A DNA stretch of 64,000 bases from Orientia tsutsugamushi. Lineage in GTDB: Bacteria; Pseudomonadota; Alphaproteobacteria; Rickettsiales; Rickettsiaceae. The translations under genes were made by a program, and so were the position numbers. Positions 1 through 10,754 of the stretch are shown one piece after another (the first letter of the stretch is position 1; each line of letters begins with the position of its first letter). Under the pieces are notes generated by a model. It worked only from the letters and a program-made list of their open reading frames with translations, made no database searches and was not told the origin of the DNA. The stretch spans positions 2,356,001 through 2,420,000 of the forward strand of contig NZ_LS398548.1 of NCBI RefSeq assembly GCF_900327275.1, given 5' to 3'.

Positions 1-1479
1 AGAATAGCTAATAAAATCAATGATCAGGTTTATTACAACAACATTTACAATCTTAAAAGTGATATCGAAGGTCTAGCAAATGTTAGTGAGGAACAGAAAC
101 AAGCGCTAAGGCATATTTTGCTTAGCACTAGTGGAGTTAGAGTCTTGAGAGGAAGAGCTGGTACAGGAAAATCTTATGTTTTAGCAAAAGCGCATAAGCT
201 CGCAACAAATCGTGGACAAAAAGTTATTGGTATTGCTCCTACTCATAAGGCAGTATCAGAGCTGAGGAGCAAAGGTTATACAGAGGTCTATACAGTAAAA
301 GGATTTTTATATAATCGAAAAAAAATTTTTATGCAAGACAGCTTAATAGTAGTAGATGAAGCTGGAATGGTAGGTACTAAAGCTTATGCAGAGCTGTTTA
401 GAGTAGTTAGAAACAATAATTGTCAACTGATACTTGCTGGGGATGAAAAACAGTTAGCTTCAATAGAAAGAGGCGGAATGTTTGAGATGCTGAGTAATAT
501 TTTTGGTTCACATGTTTTAGTAAATATTCGAAGACAAAGTGAAAACTGGAGCAGAGAAGCAGCAATGGAGTTTGCTGAGAGTAATATTTTAAGCGGTATA
601 ACCTTACTGAGGCAAAATAACTGCGTTAGGTTTGATAATACGTTGCAGGACTCAATGAGTAAGTTAATATACAACTGGAGTCTAAGCAAATTTAAACCAC
701 ATGAAAAATTGGTAATTACAGTACGTAATAAAGATGTCGACATTCTTAATTCAAGTATTAGGTCTTTGTTAAAAGCAAATGGTACGCTAAAAGGCACAGA
801 ATATAGGCGTTCAATATTGGAGAAAGAACGGACAAAGACAACTGTTTTTAGTAAAGTTTTTAGTAAAGTTGAAAACTGGTTTAAGTCTATAATCAATGAT
901 ATCAATGATAGATCTCATGTGAATGAAGAATATTATCATTTTACCGTTAAACCAGAGCAAGAAGCTAAAGTAGAAAAAGTCCAGCAAGAGAATAGCATAA
1001 AGCAATATCCATTCAAAGATATTTCTACTCCATTGTTTATGCAAATCAAAGAACAAAGACAGTATGATTATGATGTAACCATTCTGTCAGCAGAAGGAAA
1101 AACGATATCAAGTTTTCAGGAAGCTGGCATTGATAGCAGAATGGTATATAGCTCAAATGTAAATAATTTAAAGTATTATCAGCCATTTCAAGGAGAAAAG
1201 ATTCTTATAGCTGCAAATAATGATAAACAAAATAAAGAATATGTAAGCACTATAAACGAGGCTGTAAAAGTACTGACAAGCAAAGGAGCAATTACTAGCA
1301 TCGTAATTCATTCAGAAGGTGAAGATTTTAACGACATGCTAAAAAATAAAGGAGCCGTAGCTGTTAAGGAGCTTATGATACCTGAAATCATGAAGTTAAT
1401 TAATACTCAGAACGTAAAAACAGAGTCTGAACAAGTGGTGAAAACTAACATAGCTCCAAAAATTGGAGTTAGACGGTAG
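1..1479 (+). CDS. traA: TraA (Ti-type) conjugative relaxase/helicase, 3' part with internal deletion
   Basis: The frame is open from base 1, so this is the C-terminal part of a TraA whose MobA/MobL relaxase half lies left of the window. TraA nicks oriT and unwinds the transferred strand. A RecD-like helicase core is visible: Walker A GRAGTGKS at nt 151-174 and Walker B DEAGM at nt 355-369. Against the inverted copy at 15725-18592, an in-frame deletion of about 138 residues begins near nt 816. It removes the second helicase half, including the motif around VQGASIKDVYVL. The C-terminal third (nt about 1030-1400) is a degenerate Toprim-like domain (SAEGKTISS, IAANND) found again, better preserved, in the next gene. 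Helicase activity is unlikely with half the core missing. Family assignment is secure; function is probably lost. Confidence 0.85.
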   Translation, partial: RIANKINDQVYYNNIYNLKSDIEGLANVSEEQKQALRHILLSTSGVRVLRGRAGTGKSYVLAKAHKLATNRGQKVIGIAPTHKAVSELRSKGYTEVYTVKGFLYNRKKIFMQDSLIVVDEAGMVGTKAYAELFRVVRNNNCQLILAGDEKQLASIERGGMFEMLSNIFGSHVLVNIRRQSENWSREAAMEFAESNILSGITLLRQNNCVRFDNTLQDSMSKLIYNWSLSKFKPHEKLVITVRNKDVDILNSSIRSLLKANGTLKGTEYRRSILEKERTKTTVFSKVFSKVENWFKSIINDINDRSHVNEEYYHFTVKPEQEAKVEKVQQENSIKQYPFKDISTPLFMQIKEQRQYDYDVTILSAEGKTISSFQEAGIDSRMVYSSNVNNLKYYQPFQGEKILIAANNDKQNKEYVSTINEAVKVLTSKGAITSIVIHSEGEDFNDMLKNKGAVAVKELMIPEIMKLINTQNVKTESEQVVKTNIAPKIGVRR

Positions 1480-1521
1480 TGCTGAAGATTTGAAATTGAA
1501 TGTAAGCTATTCATTCACAGG

Positions 1522-1575
1522 GCGAATTACAAAATGAGCTATACATAACAGCTCACAGTGATGTTTGTAATTTGC
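1522..1575. repeat. Inverted repeat between traA and primase gene
   Basis: Arms GCGAATTACAAA and TTTGTAATTTGC, plus inner arms GAGCT and AGCTC, form an imperfect hairpin just after the traA stop. The same structure recurs at 15628-15682 downstream of the other traA copy, so it belongs to the element. It lacks a following T-run, so it may be a protein-binding or RNA-processing site rather than a classical terminator. Confidence 0.6.
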
Positions 1576-1597
1576 ATTATGCACTGCTAAGATAATA

Positions 1598-3674
1598 ATG
1601 ACTATATATGTTCTTCATAATAATGGTGTAGGAATAGAAAGTTCTAACATAAGCATGATAGGGAATGCAGAGCAAGTACGGCTGTACTACAATGTGCAAG
1701 CTACAAAAAATGTTGCTAACCTAATAGAGCAGCTTAGCACAGCTAAGACAGACTCTATCAATTCAAAAGAGGAGAATAATGATGTTCAAGCAAATGAAGT
1801 AAGGCAATATCAATCTGCTCAAAACTATAGAAAAAACGATTATTATTCAAATAGCGAGGAAGACCTACAAAAATTGAGGGATGCAATAGCTTATAGAGCT
1901 GACACTATAGCTCGTGATATTCTTGGAGATCCAAATCAGCGCCTATCTAGACACGGACGATTACGTTGGGGAGACACTGGCAAAATACAAGTAACCACCG
2001 AGGACAAGTACGCTGGAAAATGGTATGACTTTAGTACAGGACAAAAGGGTGATTTATTATCCCTGGCTCAAAGAGAAAGAGGATACAGCTTTTTTGAGGC
2101 AAAGGAATATTTGAAAAGTATGGTTGGAATGTCTAATATTAGTCAACGGTATCAGAGACCGCCTAAGACTGACGATTCTCAACAATACACTCAACAATCT
2201 GAAAGTGTTAAAATCGCAAAAGTTCAAAACTTGTATGAACTATCAAGTAAGATACATGGTTATGATATAGATAAGAACCCACATGCAGAAGTAGTAAAAA
2301 AGTATCTTGAAAATCGTGGTATTACTTTTGACAAAAGCACTGCAAGTTCAGACTTAAAAGCAAGTATACTGTTTGATACTCAAACGAGAGAAAATTATCC
2401 AGCATTTACAGCATTTGCAAGAAATTCAAAAGGAGAAATTACCGGAGTACAGGCCGTATATCTAAATTCGGCAGGAGATAAGGCGAATATTTCAATTAAC
2501 AGAAGATCTTTCGGTAAAATCAGAGGATCGTTCATAACAATCGCAAAGCGAAATGCGAATGACCCTAATATAACAATTATAGCAGAAGGCGCTGAAACAG
2601 CATTGAGCTTGCAGCAATCAGGCATTAAAGGTAATATCATTGCTAGTGCAGGAATTTCGAATTTGAGAAATTATTCACCATTTCCTGGTGAAAAAATCAT
2701 CATTGCAGCAGATAATGATAGCAAAAATCCTATAACTAATAATACTGTAATTAAAGCTGCAAAAACGTTAGAAATGAAGGGAGCGATAACTTGTATAGTC
2801 AAACCACCAGAAAATGGTGATTTTAATAATCTGTTGCAAAGTTGTGGAGAGCAGTCAATTAGAGACATTATAGAACCTGAAATTACTAAACTGACTAAGG
2901 CAGTTGAAACAACCAAACTTACTCAAACAGAAAATAATAGTATAGCAAAACAAAATGATATTACGAATGTTAAAGAATTGTATAATAAATCGTCATCTCT
3001 ATACTACTTTAAACAAGAAGAGGAAGCTAAGGTGGAAGCAATAGTAGTTAATAAATATTCAGAAAACCATACAGGAATTTATAGTTCAAAAATCTTTAAT
3101 AATTCATAATTTAAGGGCAAATATGGTTTTTGATGAAGAGACTCAAAAATCCTGGCCTGCACTCACTATTTTTGTTAAAAATGACAAAGATGAAATTACT
3201 GGAGCTAAGATATTAGCTCTGAATTCAAAAACATGTAATAAAGCTGATGTAGCTGAAAAATCTGTTGGTACAATTAGTGGGTCATTTGCTGAAATTGCTC
3301 AACAGAATTCAAAATACTCACCTGTAACAATCATTACAAAGGATATTGAAACAGCGTTAACCATTCAACAAGCTGGAGTTGAAGGAAAAATCTTATGTGC
3401 AATTGAAGCCGAAAATTTGCAAAACTATAATCCTAGCCCAAAAGAAAAGATCATTCTAGCAGTTAAAAATGACGTAAATACTGAAAAAGCTGAAAAAGTT
3501 CTGGAGGATAAGGGAGCAGTAGTCTGCACAGTCAAAAATGACTTCAATAATGTATTAAAAACTCAAGGATTATATGCTGTTAGAAATATTATCAGCCCTG
3601 AAATAAGAAAACTTAATGAAAAAATTGAATCAATACAAACTAATATACAACCAGGATTATGTCTGAAACACTAG
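1598..3674 (+). pseudogene. Frameshifted plasmid-type primase with tandem Toprim domains
   Basis: Two frames (1598-3109 and 3123-3674) form one gene. The other copy reads through at AATTCTAATTTA, whereas here AATTCATAATTTA carries an extra A and creates a stop at 3107-3109. Domains in order: a short remnant of a TraA-like helicase tail; a primase N-terminal domain (GDPNQRLSRHGRLRWG, then KWYDFSTGQKGDLLSL) as in conjugative primases without a zinc ribbon; a Toprim domain with the acidic motifs AEGAETALS and AADND; then a second, decayed Toprim repeat (TKDIETALT, AVKND) after the frameshift. The expected role is priming of transferred DNA. The 5' end also lacks about 700 bp present in the copy at 14860-15650, so 1598 is not an original start. 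Confidence 0.7.
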
Positions 3675-3725
3675 GCAGAGTATGACACAGCATTTTTTAT
3701 TTAAAAAACTATAGAGTAAAAAAAT

Positions 3726-4637
3726 ATGACAAAAAAATTAAAGCATGATTCATTGGCAAAGACAATCATGAGTGATCCAGTGGCTGCACAAGAATTTCTA
3801 GAGTATTATTTACCAATGAATTTCAAGAGTTTAATAGATTTATCACAAATAAAAGTAGAGCAAGAGAGTTATATAGAAGAATCGTTAAAGAAAAAATACA
3901 GCGATATCGTCTATAGAGTTGCCACCAAAAAACATGGCAATGCTTTTATTTATATATTAATTGAAGCTCAATCAACCGTCGATTATTGGACAGCTCTGCG
4001 GTTATGGAGATACACATTGTTATTGTGCGAAAGGCATAAGAAAGAAAAAGCTAAATTACCATTAGTGTATAATTTAGTGATCTACAACGGCAAAAAAGTC
4101 TACAACGCACCTAGGAATTTGTGGAATTTATTTACAGATTCAATGATAGCTAAGCAATTAATGACTTCTGACTATCAATTAGTCGATTTGCAAAGTATGT
4201 CGAATGATGAAATTGTTAGGAAAAAGCATATCGGAATGCTCGAATATATGCTAAAGCACATTCATCAACGAGATATGTTAAAGCTTTGGGAAGAGTTTCT
4301 AATAAAGTTCAAACATGTTTTAATACTTGACAAAGAAAAAGGCTATATTTACCTACGATCATTTTTATGGTATACTGATACTAAATTACTAGAGAGTCAG
4401 CAACCAGAATTAGAGCAGGTTCTGGCTAAGTATTTATCTGAAGAAGAAAAAGGTAATATTATGAGAACTATTGCTGCAAAATATATTGATGAAGGCAGAG
4501 CTGAAGGCAGAGCTGAAGCTGCACAAGAGCTTGCAATGAACTTATTAAAAGCTGGCTTTTCAGTTGAATTTATTTCTGAAAATACTGGATTGTCAAAAGA
4601 AGAAGTGATTAATTTAAAAAATAACATAGAGTATTAA
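3726..4637 (+). CDS. Rpn family recombination-promoting nuclease / putative transposase
   Basis: This is a 303-residue member of the PD-(D/E)XK family once annotated as transposase_31. These proteins cleave DNA and promote RecA-independent recombination. The core is seen as SDIVYRV, then ILIEAQST about 17 residues later, giving the D and E-x-Q catalytic pattern near residues 58-80. The C-terminus has the short GRAEGRAEA tract followed by a small helical domain (FSVEFISENTGLSKEEV). The inverted paralogue at 12238-13257 has a much longer tract there. The gene is intact, starts 51 bp after the primase stop, and ends inside a hairpin shared with the convergent traD gene. Confidence 0.85.
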   Translation: MTKKLKHDSLAKTIMSDPVAAQEFLEYYLPMNFKSLIDLSQIKVEQESYIEESLKKKYSDIVYRVATKKHGNAFIYILIEAQSTVDYWTALRLWRYTLLLCERHKKEKAKLPLVYNLVIYNGKKVYNAPRNLWNLFTDSMIAKQLMTSDYQLVDLQSMSNDEIVRKKHIGMLEYMLKHIHQRDMLKLWEEFLIKFKHVLILDKEKGYIYLRSFLWYTDTKLLESQQPELEQVLAKYLSEEEKGNIMRTIAAKYIDEGRAEGRAEAAQELAMNLLKAGFSVEFISENTGLSKEEVINLKNNIEY

Positions 4638-4656
4638 TTTTTCGAATTAATACTCT
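4628..4656. terminator. Bidirectional hairpin between convergent rpn and traD
   Basis: A perfect 12-bp stem, AGAGTATTAATT / AATTAATACTCT, closes a 5-base loop. The stop codons of the plus-strand rpn (4637) and the minus-strand traD (4647) both lie in it. It is duplicated at 12219-12247 between the same two genes. Palindromic A/T arms can terminate in both directions. Confidence 0.7.
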
Positions 4657-6338
4657 ACTAACTTAAGTTTTTTGAGCAATTTATATTCACAAACAAAAGC
4701 TGTATTTAAGTTTTGTAGCTGCATAGTTAGTTTTGTGATGGGAAAGTTACCGGCAAGCTTTACATAACATGTAAGGTCTGGTAGGTTCATAATTTCAGAT
4801 GGCATAACTAAAATCTTTTTACGCTCAACATTATTCATATTTACTCCATCTCGCATAGTATTTGATCCATATGACAAGTTTTCTTGAGTTTCAATAATTT
4901 CTTGCTCACCTAGTGTTAATGCTGATTTATAAGCCGTAGCCTGATCACTAACTCGAAAAATAAATTTACTATTAAACAAATCCAGCATAGAAGCACATTC
5001 AGCAGCTCCATATATTGCTTCTAATTGATGAATGTTCTGCAATCCAGCAACAAAGCAGCCTCCATACTTTCTACTTTCAGCTAAAGCAACTGGTAAAGAC
5101 GAAACTTTTTGTAGAGCTGGCAATTCATCGAGTATAAACCACATGTTTTTGTTATCATGATTAGGATTTCTACACATCAAAGCCTTGATAGCTATGCTTA
5201 TCCATGCTGAAATAAGTGGGCATAAAGTAGCTCTTTGATTTGGGTTAGCTGTGATAAATAGCCAGCTAGTTTCATCAGAATTACTAAACCATTCTTTTAT
5301 GCTAAAACTACCTCCAGGCTTTAAATATTGTAGCGAAGTAATATTCTTTCCAAGCGTAGATTGAATTCCTGCAGAAGTCTCGAGCGCGCTTTCGCTTATA
5401 ATACCTGATACGGCAGTGCTTCTAAAAGCTTTTGCAAATTGTCTATTATCAGAGTAAATGATTGTATGAATTAGTTTTATGATATCTTTATCATCCTTAT
5501 ATAGCTTCAATGCTTCAGACAAGACTAATTCAGCATTTTTAGCAAAAAAGTCATCAAGTTTAGGAGTATAATTACTAAAACTACTCGCTATATCATGAAA
5601 ATCAGCTGCTTCAAAACAATCATTCCAAGGCAACCATTGCTCACTATTTTTTTCCAAAGGATTAAGCAGTTTATCACATTTAGGGTCAAAAAATCTATCA
5701 GTAAAAGCTCCAGTTGTATCTACAATTATTGCTCGATCTTTGTGTAATCGAATTTGTGGTAGCAGTTCGTTAAGCATATTAGTTTTACCAGTACCTGTTG
5801 TTCCAGTAATCAGAATGTGTAGCCTTTCACTATTCTTTACTAATGGCAAGCCTCCAAAACGGATTTTAGAGGCCTTTTTAGCTCTTTTTAGCATTTTGGC
5901 TAAGCATTTGTATCCTACAAAATCAGCACCTCTAATTTTGGCCTTAATAATCGTTTTTTTACCTTGAGCTGTAAAGAAAACAATTGAGATTATCACACCA
6001 ATAGTAAAAACAATTAATCCTTCTAACAATGCTGAATTGATTAAGAATTCCCATAATTGCTGTATTTTAAATCCATGTTTGCCTGTATAAAACTCATGCA
6101 AAAAGTCTTGAGCATTGAGGTGCATCCATTTTTTAAACCTTAAACTATAAAACTTAATGCCTATTTGATCGATATCATAAAAATGCTCACCAATTGCTAA
6201 CTTAAGCTGTACATATCTTTCAATTGCAAAATAATACAAGCTGCTCAGAAAAACTTTTTGATATAATCGACATATAATCCAGAATATCGATAATCCTAAC
6301 CCAATTATAAAAACGTTGGTACTACCTTGCCCAAACAT
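4647..6338 (-). CDS. traD: TraD type IV coupling protein (VirD4/F-TraD family)
   Basis: This 563-residue inner-membrane ATPase links the relaxosome to the type IV channel. Two N-terminal membrane segments are visible (about residues 8-26, VFIIGLGLSIFWIICRLYQK, and 105-127). A cytoplasmic NTPase domain follows, with Walker A TGTTGTGKTNML near residue 180 and Walker B MWFILDELPAL near residue 395, then the conserved SRKYGG and LQNIHQLEAIYG segments. Length and motifs suit an F-type TraD lacking the long C-terminal extension. It appears intact. Its 3' two-thirds are duplicated, inverted, at 11230-12228. The next genes on the same strand, upstream, are the TPR protein and traG, suggesting transcription traG-tpr-traD. 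Confidence 0.9.
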   Translation of the reverse strand: MFGQGSTNVFIIGLGLSIFWIICRLYQKVFLSSLYYFAIERYVQLKLAIGEHFYDIDQIGIKFYSLRFKKWMHLNAQDFLHEFYTGKHGFKIQQLWEFLINSALLEGLIVFTIGVIISIVFFTAQGKKTIIKAKIRGADFVGYKCLAKMLKRAKKASKIRFGGLPLVKNSERLHILITGTTGTGKTNMLNELLPQIRLHKDRAIIVDTTGAFTDRFFDPKCDKLLNPLEKNSEQWLPWNDCFEAADFHDIASSFSNYTPKLDDFFAKNAELVLSEALKLYKDDKDIIKLIHTIIYSDNRQFAKAFRSTAVSGIISESALETSAGIQSTLGKNITSLQYLKPGGSFSIKEWFSNSDETSWLFITANPNQRATLCPLISAWISIAIKALMCRNPNHDNKNMWFILDELPALQKVSSLPVALAESRKYGGCFVAGLQNIHQLEAIYGAAECASMLDLFNSKFIFRVSDQATAYKSALTLGEQEIIETQENLSYGSNTMRDGVNMNNVERKKILVMPSEIMNLPDLTCYVKLAGNFPITKLTMQLQNLNTAFVCEYKLLKKLKLVEY

Positions 6339-6404
6339 TCTTAACTTATGAGCAAATAACTGCGATCCTTGTGAAATTTCCTTGATTCTGAAAATTCATC
6401 TATC

Positions 6405-7550
6405 TCAAGAGTATTTTTTCAATATCTGTAGTTTTTGCTCATACTCTTTTACTCCAGTAAAATTCTTCAATTCTGTTAACTTTTTAATTGTTAGTTCATA
6501 TTCTTCTATAAGATTAGGCATATATTTAATAGCTAAGTTAAAATTCTCCTTAGCCTTTGAGTATTGTCCTAAACTTACTAATGAAATTCCTTTTTCAAGA
6601 TAATTTTCAGCAAAATTAGGTTTATGTTTAATAGCTATATCAAGATTTTCTACTGCTTCTTGATGTTTTCCTAATTTCTCAAGAATCATTCCTTTACGGT
6701 AGTAAGCCTCTGCACAATTCGGATTGTATTTAATTGCTAGATTGCAGCTTTTTATTGCTTCTGGATATCTTTTTAACATACTTAGCACATAACCTTTGTT
6801 ATGGTATGCTGTTGCATCATTAGAATCATACTTAATAGCTAAGTTAAAATTTTCTATCGATTCTGAAAATTGACCCAAAAATATCTGTACTAGCCCTTTA
6901 TTATTATATGCTTCTGAGTAATCTGGCTTATATTTAATGGCAAGATTATAGTTTTCAATAGCATCATGAAGTTGCATTAAATGCATTAATACTGTACCTT
7001 TGTTATAATAAGCTTCTGGATAACTAGGATTATGCTTAATAGCAATATCAAAGTTTTCCATTGCTTCTTCATACTGTCCTAAGTTGTTCAAATAAGCCCC
7101 TTTATTGTTATAAGCTTTTGCAAAATTAGGTTTATATTTAATTGCTAGATCATAAAATATTATAGCTTCTTTATCTTTTCCTAATTTTTCATACGATGCT
7201 CCTTTGTTATTGTAAGCTTCTGCAAAATCAGGTTTGTGCTTAATAGCTAAATTATAATTTTCTACGGCTTCTAATAGCTTTCCCAGATCATCTAAAGCTA
7301 TTCCTTTACTATTATATGCTGACGCATAACTTGGGTCATACTTAATAGCTATATTAAAATTTTCTATTGCTTCATGATATTTTTTTAGCCTTAAAAAAGA
7401 ACTTCCAATATTCGAATATTCTTTAGCTAAAACATTTTCGTTTTTAATGCTATTTTGTTGAATTAGCTTGTTTTCTTCTGCTGCAATAGCTGTACTTAAA
7501 AGTATTAGCGGTAAAATTAGTGTTATAGCTAATTTATATATATTTTTCAT
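6405..7550 (-). CDS. Secreted tetratricopeptide-repeat protein
   Basis: The 381-residue protein begins with a signal peptide (MKNIYKLAITLILPLILLST, likely cleaved after AIAA). Nine near-identical 34-residue TPR units follow, with the pattern AEAYNNKG..L..LGK..EAIENYNLAIKYKPN, and then a tenth degenerate unit to the end. TPR solenoids bind other proteins. In Orientia many TPR genes sit in RAGEs and some products act on host translation factors, but no partner can be named here. It sits 15 bp after the traG stop and 66 bp before the traD start, in one apparent transcription unit. Unit-to-unit similarity makes it prone to repeat-number change. Confidence 0.85.
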   Translation of the reverse strand: MKNIYKLAITLILPLILLSTAIAAEENKLIQQNSIKNENVLAKEYSNIGSSFLRLKKYHEAIENFNIAIKYDPSYASAYNSKGIALDDLGKLLEAVENYNLAIKHKPDFAEAYNNKGASYEKLGKDKEAIIFYDLAIKYKPNFAKAYNNKGAYLNNLGQYEEAMENFDIAIKHNPSYPEAYYNKGTVLMHLMQLHDAIENYNLAIKYKPDYSEAYNNKGLVQIFLGQFSESIENFNLAIKYDSNDATAYHNKGYVLSMLKRYPEAIKSCNLAIKYNPNCAEAYYRKGMILEKLGKHQEAVENLDIAIKHKPNFAENYLEKGISLVSLGQYSKAKENFNLAIKYMPNLIEEYELTIKKLTELKNFTGVKEYEQKLQILKKYS

Positions 7551-7565
7551 AAATTCAATATACCT

Positions 7566-9575
7566 TTAACTTTTATCTTTTTTCGTTATTCCAAGATTTT
7601 CCAAAGCTTGCTTACCAGCCATTAAAAATGTTGAATCAGTAGTATCAGAAAATTTTTTCTGTATTTTTTGAGTCTCATTTTTAATATTATCAGGAATTTG
7701 ATTAAGAGTCTTTACTTTTTCGTTATCACTAAAAGTTTGTTCTATATTCTGTACATGCATTACATTGCTGTTATTATAAATGTTACTAGCCTTAGCTTGT
7801 AATTGTTCAATATTTTTCTCAAAAGTATTTTGTAGATCTTGTGTAGTCGAAAAGTTAGCATCATTAATATGATTATTCAAATCTTTAGGTACTTCATTGT
7901 TGATTTGAGCAACTTCAAAAGCAATTTTTTCTGCTTCAGGCGAGTGATCTTTAGCCCATCTAGCTGCTTGCTCCTTGCTTCTTATTTCAGGATTTTGAGC
8001 AATAATTTCATTTAATACAAGTTCATTGATGTTACGATCAATAGTGATAGAGTTTTGAGATACATAATTCATGCTATAACTAAGTTGCTCCATTTCTTGT
8101 TTAGTTTTAGCTATTTCTTGTCCAATAGATTGTTGCTCAGAAAGATTAGCATTTAGATTCTCACTTAATGACCGCACATCACTATTTGTAGTACTGAATC
8201 TTCCTTCTTTAACTGCACTTTGAATTTTGGATACTGCTTCATTATATGATTGTTGCTGATTCACTGAGTTACCTTGGTTTTCTTCTTTAGCTTTTCCTCC
8301 TAAAACTTTACCTCCAACATAAAATATGCTACCACCGGCTTCTACATTAGTACCACTGGTGTTCCTGACATTACTACCTGTATGCTGACTAAAGGATTCG
8401 CTATCAGAACTAACAATTTGCAGAGCTTGGTATTCGCTCTCAGTTAGGCCTATAGACAGAGCTTCATCATGAGTTAACCTTCTGCCTATGTCTATGGCCA
8501 TGGAGTTTCCTGTTGAAATAAGATTGGCCTCTTTTTGTGTCAGTGAATTAAGCATGCTCTGAGAACTCGAAAACTGGTTTTGATATCCAGTTTGTAGCAG
8601 TGCAGAAGAGCGGAAGTTTGTTTCCAATGAATGTACAGTTTGAATTACAAATTGCTCGCCATTATTTCCAATAATAATTTTGTGGCTACCATAATTGATA
8701 ATACTATCAGTCATATCTAATGAAGGAGCTAGGTTTTGTTGAGAAATAGTCCTATTGCCTATGCTGTAATTATCCATACTCAAGTTATTGTCGACTATAT
8801 TACTTCCTAAGCTGCTAGCAACTTGTATAGGAGAGAACTGGCTAGCTAAGTTAGCTGTAGCATGAGCGCAAGCTTTTATCACTGCCCAAGAAAGCATTGG
8901 TATTGATGATGCAAGCATTTGAAACGTTGCATAGCTATATAAAATCATTTCTGCAAAGCTTCCTTGCGATAGCATATTCAGCCCATAATCACTACCGAAA
9001 GCTCCAGATTTACTGGATAAGCTGATCATTCCTAGACAATGGATTATTGTAAAAAATACTGGCCAGCTGCTGACCCATATTATTAACAAAATCCATGTTT
9101 TTAGTATGTTGTAGCCGCCAGGCAGTAAGCCCATTGGAAATACAATAAAGATCATTGAAACTACTAATGCAAAAAAAACAGATTGTAAAATAGGCATCAT
9201 GTGAGCAGCCATTTCCCCAGCGACTAGATACGAAAATGATTGTTGAAAGAGCCCTCTGATTGCATGCATACTCACCAGATTAGGATAAATTCGTGATAAT
9301 GAAAACTTCTCACGCCAGTCATCATATGACTCACGATTAGCATTAAGAAGCATAGCTTGCTTCATCCATCCATGAATGTCTTGTTGTTCTCTTTGTAGAT
9401 ATTTTAGTGTATCTCCAGTCATGACTTTTAGTCTTTGACTTAACATGTGTGATTGATCAGATTGAACTTCAATCGCAGCTGCAAACTTGGTTAAAAGTCC
9501 TTCATTTAATTCTTTATGAATTGCTGCTTTAATCAATGGAGTAGCTTGTCTATAGATACCGTGATAAGAATCAAG
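7566..9575 (-). pseudogene. traG: F-type TraG mating-pair protein, N-terminus lost to IS110
   Basis: The longest start is TTG at 9536 (656 residues), but the frame stays open upstream to about 9575, where the IS110-associated sequence begins. The gene is therefore truncated at its 5' end. What remains matches the middle and C-terminal parts of F TraG, the inner-membrane protein for mating-pair stabilisation and entry exclusion. Visible features are SRIYPNLVSMHAIRGLFQQS, FSYLVAGEMAAHMMPI, two long hydrophobic segments (FFALVVSMIFIVFPMGLL and WILLIIWVSSWPVFFTII), then a long polar helical periplasmic region rich in Q, N and S. F TraG is about 940 residues, so roughly a third is missing. The original promoter and start are gone. 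Confidence 0.85.
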
Positions 9576-9578
9576 AAA

Positions 9579-9631
9579 AGAAATAATAATTTTATAAAAA
9601 AGATGTAAGTTTTTATAAAATTATTATTTCT
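9579..9631. terminator. Perfect 22-bp inverted repeat at the IS110/traG junction
   Basis: Positions 9579-9600 and 9610-9631 are exact reverse complements around a 9-base loop. The stop codon of the IS110 transposase (9624-9626) lies in the right arm. It could terminate the transposase transcript, shield the element from traG-side transcription, or mark the end of the inserted DNA. Confidence 0.7.
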
Positions 9632-10587
9632 GATTGATTAAAACATTAGGATTAAAAGGAGAATTATGCTTTAAAACACCATAAATGATATGTAATAACT
9701 TACGCATAGCGGCAATAAGGATAAGCATTTTGGGTTTGCCAGTATCAGACAAACGTTGAGAAAATTGCTTGATAATACAATTATGTCTTAAGGCAGACAT
9801 AGCAGGCATATAAAAAGACTTACGTAGATCTGAATTACCAGTTCTAGAGATTATACTAGCCCCCCGCACGGAACTGCCAGATTGACGATGCTTAGGATTA
9901 AGACCTACAAAAGCTACAACTTGTTTAGCAGAACTAAATTTCTCAATATCTGCTAAAAAAGCAAGAACTACAGCCTGTGTTTTTGCTCCTATGCCTGGTA
10001 TTGACTCAAGCCTTATTATGAAGATCTGTGTTATTTTTAATATGGTCATTGATTAGTTGTTCAATTTCTTTAATTTGCGTTTCAAGAAATTCAATATGCA
10101 TTTGAATATTATTAGCAATTGCTTTAGAAGCTCCTTCTAATCTATTTGTTTCTTGTGTTTTATGCTTAATTAAAACATTCAGGCGATTAACTAGCTGCTG
10201 TAGTTCTTGAATATAAAGAGGCTGTGGATACCATGCTTCCGGTTTCATTGCTTTGCAAAAATCTGCTATTAATACACTGTCTGCTTTATCTGTTTTTGTA
10301 CGACTAAGTTTACTCATTGCAAAACCTTTAATACGGGCAGGATTTACTACGCTTACTTTATAACCATAATCGTACAGATATTTAGCTAAATTTTTCCAGT
10401 AGATACCTGTTGCTTCCATACAAACATGTCCAGTTCCTCTGCTTTTTAACCATGTTACTAATTTGTTAAACCCTTCAGAATTATTATTAAATTTTCTTGT
10501 TTGAACTTTATTATTAATTAACACAGCTGCATCAAATGTCTCTTTAGAAACGTCAATTCCTACAATTATACTATTCATAATCACCAA
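9624..10587 (-). pseudogene. IS110-family transposase, frameshifted
   Basis: Two overlapping frames (10587-10006 and 10049-9624) make one IS110-type DEDD transposase. The N-terminal RuvC-like part shows VGIDVSKETFDAAV and RTKTDKADSVLIADF. The C-terminal part shows ESIPGIGAKTQAVVLAF and the SG-containing GLNPKHRQSGSSVRG, including the serine expected in this family. A frameshift around nt 10020-10045 separates them, so the product is probably inactive. The better start is ATG at 10578 (MNSIIVGIDVSK). The element is wedged between truncated traG and a truncated IS5-like fragment, at the centre of the large inverted duplication of the tra block. Confidence 0.85.
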
Positions 10588-10754
10588 ATTTTATGTTAAA
10601 TATCTCAAAACCAACCTTGTAAATACAGGCTTTTTGCCTAAGAATACCGTCCGGTTTTTAATTAAAAAAGCTAGTTACTTATCTATAGAACAGGCTATTA
10701 GCCTTAGGAACGCTACTGTATACTAGCTTTCTTTTGTGCTATTGCTATAATCTT

